From an uncultured Alloprevotella sp. (GTDB lineage Bacteria; Bacteroidota; Bacteroidia; Bacteroidales; Bacteroidaceae), in contig CALUNU010000007.1 in the NCBI GenBank assembly GCA_944322095.1, forward strand, positions 49,719 through 113,718: DNA of 64,000 nt. Reading direction: 5' to 3'. The notes beneath the pieces are model-generated. The model was not told the origin of the DNA. It worked only from the letters and a program-made list of their open reading frames with translations, and did not search any database. How positions within the stretch are numbered: the stretch's first letter is position 1; each line of letters opens with the position of its first letter. A program made the position numbers and the translations under genes. Below, piece by piece: positions 60,979-64,000 of the stretch.

Positions 60979-63318
60979 TTATGCCTTGCGGCGCCGGCGT
61001 GCGGCGGGACGTGCGGGCTTTTTGCTGTCGTCTTCCACGATTTTGCGACACTCTTCGAGCGTGAGCTCGGCGGCGCGTGCGGCGGCCTCCTTGGGCAGGC
61101 GGTAGTTTTTCCCGTTCCAGGCGATGTAGGGGCCAAAGCGTCCGTTGAGCACCTCGAGGCCCGGCTCCTCGTCGAAGCTTTTCAAGTGGCGGCGGGCCTC
61201 GGTCTCGCGTTTCTCGCGGATGATTTCGACGGCGCGTTCCAGCGTGATGGACAGGGGATCCTCGTCCTTCGGTATCGAGGCGTACTTGCCGTCGTGCTGC
61301 ACGTAGGGGCCGAAGCGCCCGGCGCCCACCGTGACGGCCGAGCCCTCAAACTGGCCCAGCGTGCGGGGCAGGGTGAAGAGCTTCAGGGCTTCGTCGAGCG
61401 TGATAGTCTCGATGCTCTGTTCGGGCTTGAGGGTGGCAAAGCGCGGCTTCACGTCCGATTCGGCCGTGCCGAGCTGCACCATGGGTCCGTAGCGGCCTAT
61501 CTTCACCGATACGGGCAGCCCCGTTGCGGGGTCGGTGCCCAGTTCGCGCTCGCCCACCTTGTGGTCGGTTTTTTCGGCCAGCGTTTTCTCCACCTGCGGC
61601 TCAAAGTGGTCGTAGAAGGTATGGATGAGCGCTGTCCAGTCTTTTTTCCCCTCGGCCACGGCGTCAAAGTCTTTTTCGACGTTGGCCGTGAAGTTGTAGT
61701 CCATGATTTCGGGGAAATATTCCAGCAGGAAGTCGTTCACCACGAGGCCCACGTCGGTGGGTATGAGCTTGTTTTTCTCGGCCCCCGTGGTCTCGGTGTG
61801 CGTTTCGTCGCTGATGGTGCCGGCCGCAAGCGTCAGCACGTCGACGGGGCGCGTTTCTCCCTCCTTTTCCCCCTTGACAACGTATTCGCGCTGCTGGATG
61901 GTCGAGATGGTGGGGGCGTAGGTCGACGGACGGCCGATGCCCAGCTCCTCCATCTTGTGGACGAGCGACGCCTCGGTGTAGCGCGGCGGGTGCTGCGTGT
62001 AGCGCTGCTGCGCGCATATCTCGGCGGGCGTGAGCTCCATGCCCTCGGTCATGGGGGGCAGCAGGCGCCCCTCGGCCTCGTTCTCGTTGTCGGTGTCGTG
62101 GCTCTCGCGGTAGACGCGCAGGAAGCCGTCGAACTTCACCACCTCGCCCGTGGCCGTAAACTGCTCCCCGCTGCCGCTCACGTCGATTACGGCCGTCGTT
62201 TTTTCCAGTTCGGCGTCGGCCATCTGGCAGGCTATGGTGCGCTTCCATATCATGTCGTAGAGGCGTTTCTCCTGCGCGGTGCCGTCGATGGCGGCGCGGC
62301 GCATGTCGGTGGGGCGTATGGCCTCGTGCGCCTCCTGGGCTCCCTTGGCGTGCGTGTGGTATCGGCGCGTGTGGTGGTAGCGTTGGCCCATGGCCTCCGC
62401 AATGACCGGGCCGCAGCTGCGCAGGCAGAGCTCCGAGAGGTTCATTGAGTCGGTACGCATGTAGGTAATCAGTCCCGACTCGTACAGTTGCTGCGCCACC
62501 CTCATGGTGAGCGCCACGGGGAAGCCCAGTTTGCGGGCCGCCTCCTGTTGCAGCGTCGACGTGGTGAAGGGCGGTGCCGGCGTGCGGCGTGTGGGCCGCG
62601 TGGTGATGGAGGCTATGCTGAAGCGGGCCCCGCGGCACGTTTCCAGGAAGGCGCGGGCCTCGTCTTTGGTCTTGAAGCGGGTGCCCAGCTCGGCGCGCAG
62701 CTGGGCCGTGCCCCCGTCGACGGGCACGTCGAACGTGCCCGCCACGCGCCAGGAGGCTTCGCTCTTGAACGCGGCGATTTCGCGCTCGCGCTCCACGATG
62801 AGGCGCACGGCCACGCTCTGGACGCGGCCGGCCGAGAGGCCCCCCCGCACCTTGCGCCAGAGCACGGGCGAGAGCTTGAAGCCCACCAGGCGGTCGAGCA
62901 CGCGGCGGGCCTGCTGCGCGTCGACCAGGTTGAGGTCGATGTGGCGCGGGTGCTCGATGGCGGCCAGAATGGCTGGCTTTGTGATTTCGTGGAACACGAT
63001 GCGGCGGCACTGCGCCGCATCGAGGCCCAGCACTTCGGCCAGGTGCCACGCGATGGCTTCTCCCTCGCGGTCTTCATCGGAGGCCAGCCACACGGCGTCG
63101 GCCTTTTTGGCCTGCGCTTTCAGTTCGTTCACCACCTTGACCTTGTCGGCCGACACTTCGTATTGCGGCTCGAACGTTTCCAAGTCGACGCCGAAGTCTT
63201 TCTTTTTCAGGTCGCGGATGTGGCCGAAGCTCGACATGACCTTGTAGTCGCCGCCCAAAAACTTCTCGATGGTTTTCGCTTTGGCGGGCGACTCGACAAT
63301 TACCAGGTTTTTCTGCAT
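60979..63318 (-). CDS. topA: DNA topoisomerase I
   Basis: Type IA topoisomerase relaxing negative supercoils. The 779-residue protein has the Toprim domain (NLVIVESPAKAKTIEKFLGGDYKVMSSFGHIRDL; ASDEDREGEAIAWHLAEVL), the active-site Tyr286 in SGLITYMRTDSMNLSE, and C-terminal repeats (FGPMVQLG, FGPYVQHDGKYASIPKDEDP, FGPYIAWNGKNYRLPKEAA) lacking classical zinc fingers, ending in a basic tail (PARPAARRRRKA). First gene of the topA-aroK-speA-ung-DUF3109 run. Confidence 0.96.
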   Translation of the reverse strand: MQKNLVIVESPAKAKTIEKFLGGDYKVMSSFGHIRDLKKKDFGVDLETFEPQYEVSADKVKVVNELKAQAKKADAVWLASDEDREGEAIAWHLAEVLGLDAAQCRRIVFHEITKPAILAAIEHPRHIDLNLVDAQQARRVLDRLVGFKLSPVLWRKVRGGLSAGRVQSVAVRLIVEREREIAAFKSEASWRVAGTFDVPVDGGTAQLRAELGTRFKTKDEARAFLETCRGARFSIASITTRPTRRTPAPPFTTSTLQQEAARKLGFPVALTMRVAQQLYESGLITYMRTDSMNLSELCLRSCGPVIAEAMGQRYHHTRRYHTHAKGAQEAHEAIRPTDMRRAAIDGTAQEKRLYDMIWKRTIACQMADAELEKTTAVIDVSGSGEQFTATGEVVKFDGFLRVYRESHDTDNENEAEGRLLPPMTEGMELTPAEICAQQRYTQHPPRYTEASLVHKMEELGIGRPSTYAPTISTIQQREYVVKGEKEGETRPVDVLTLAAGTISDETHTETTGAEKNKLIPTDVGLVVNDFLLEYFPEIMDYNFTANVEKDFDAVAEGKKDWTALIHTFYDHFEPQVEKTLAEKTDHKVGERELGTDPATGLPVSVKIGRYGPMVQLGTAESDVKPRFATLKPEQSIETITLDEALKLFTLPRTLGQFEGSAVTVGAGRFGPYVQHDGKYASIPKDEDPLSITLERAVEIIREKRETEARRHLKSFDEEPGLEVLNGRFGPYIAWNGKNYRLPKEAAARAAELTLEECRKIVEDDSKKPARPAARRRRKA

Positions 63319-63347
63319 GGCTGAGGGGGTCTTCTGTTTTCTGCGTG

Positions 63348-63355
63348 CAAAAGTA
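63348..63355 (-). promoter_or_regulatory. topA promoter -7 box
   Basis: TACTTTTG on the minus strand, 30 bases before the topA start. Confidence 0.65.
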
Positions 63356-64000
63356 GGAAAAAAAGCCGCCTACACCTTATTATATATAGTGAAAAAAACT
63401 GAGGCCCTCCGAAAACGAAAGGCGGGCCGCCGTCTGCGGCCTGTGGGGGCCCTGCCCGGTGCAGCCGGCCCCGCCGCGTGGCGACCGGCGGGCCGTGCTC
63501 GCCTTTTTTAGCAGAGAGGTGCAGAGCGCTACGCGGGGAAAGGGGCGTTAGTGGCGGAAAGTCCGTATCTTTGTTTCACGAAGATGGGATGCGGTTCGGG
63601 CAAGGCGAGGAAAAAGCGAGCTTTTCCTTGCCTTCCCTCTCACCTTTACGGATATTTGTTGTAATCAGGTAGGTTTTATTTGACTATCAACAGATTGGAT
63701 AAAACTCGCACGAGAACGGGCAATGGATAAGAAAAAGCCGGACTGTTCCGAACCGCCATATTTCTCATGCTTTCAAATAACTCTTTATCTCACTTGCAAA
63801 GATAACATTTCTTTCTGAAAAGGCCATATAAACGGCTGCAATCTTACGGAATAAAAACATATCGGGAAAAACGAGCATACCGTAGCCGAGTCCCCATAAC
63901 CACAGGTGCTCTATTGACAAAATAAAAGTGCTCATACAACAATTTGAAAAGTGCTCAATCGGCAAATAGTATAAAACGCTAAAATTTTGCAGAAAAAGTA
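63356..64000. other. Non-coding end of window with promoter-like box and hairpin
   Basis: No convincing gene. A plus-strand TATCTTTG box lies at 63566-63573. A GGCAAGG..GGAAAAAGC / GCTTTTCC..CCTTGCC hairpin at 63599-63632, followed by CCCTCTCACC, resembles the promoter-hairpin elements at 7305 and 24655 but lacks a clean -7 box. From about 63640 the DNA becomes AT-rich; a minus-strand open frame of 66 codons at 63765-63965 has only a TTG start. Confidence 0.5.

Noticed and set aside
63765..63965. 66-codon minus-strand ORF at the window end
   Set aside because: TTG start only, no ribosome-binding site or recognisable domain, AT-rich DNA.

Overview
The window is about 64 kb of a high-GC Bacteroidales chromosome. 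Three things point there. First, promoters carry the Bacteroidota -7 signature (TATCTTTG, TAACTTTG or TACTTTTG) upstream of nadB, rpsO, cysS, aroA, topA and btuB. Second, it encodes lineage-typical proteins: FimB/Mfa2-type fimbrial proteins, the type IX secretion lipoprotein PorW/SprE, a BtuB/BtuG cobalamin pair, a TGS-nucleoside kinase fusion, DUF3109 and DUF2795. Third, the gene order topA-aroK-speA is one I know from Bacteroidales. A Prevotellaceae-like organism is my best guess; this is inference.

Layout. 1-6900: end of a surface-fimbria cluster with a 1544-residue secreted protein. 7000-17940: nadB, a GH2 glycosidase, rpsO, a cobalamin adenosyltransferase, a TGS-nucleoside kinase, an AraC regulator and an alpha/beta hydrolase. 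18030-23710 (minus strand): a vWA protein, sufE, an M28 peptidase/glutaminyl cyclase, nadA, ilvA and a secreted sugar-enzyme-like protein. 23800-25000: a 1.3-kb non-coding mosaic of three repeat families ending in a cobalamin riboswitch, followed by btuB and btuG. 28500-30000: cysS. 30170-32900: a copy of the long interspersed repeat, then an accessory module of a DarT-vWA fusion (two frame-breaking insertions) and a PP2C phosphatase. 33000-38500: aroA, a small Cys-rich protein, a metal ABC permease and porW. 38530-42500 (minus): a lower-GC tripartite efflux operon whose tolC has an in-frame stop. 42900-48180 (minus): an envelope protein, a phosphoesterase, recQ and recJ. 48180-49110: two related palindromes and a third copy of the long repeat. 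49110-54200 (minus): the leucine operon leuA-(membrane protein)-leuC-leuD-leuB behind a candidate leucine-rich leader peptide and a long hairpin. 54350-55400: divergent cupin and HxlR genes. 55500-57150: a HipB-HipS-HipT-like operon bracketed by two near-identical operator/promoter pairs. 57170-63320 (minus): topA-aroK-speA-ung-DUF3109. The last 650 bases are non-coding and increasingly AT-rich.

Most genes are housekeeping (NAD, leucine, shikimate, cobalamin, polyamine, DNA repair). The strongest candidate for an undescribed system is the DarT-vWA + PP2C module. The most unusual non-coding signal is a three-copy repeat of about 300-450 bp that carries 21-bp-spaced ATCCCATGG iterons and a conserved stem. 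No tRNA, rRNA, CRISPR array or intact transposase was recognised.
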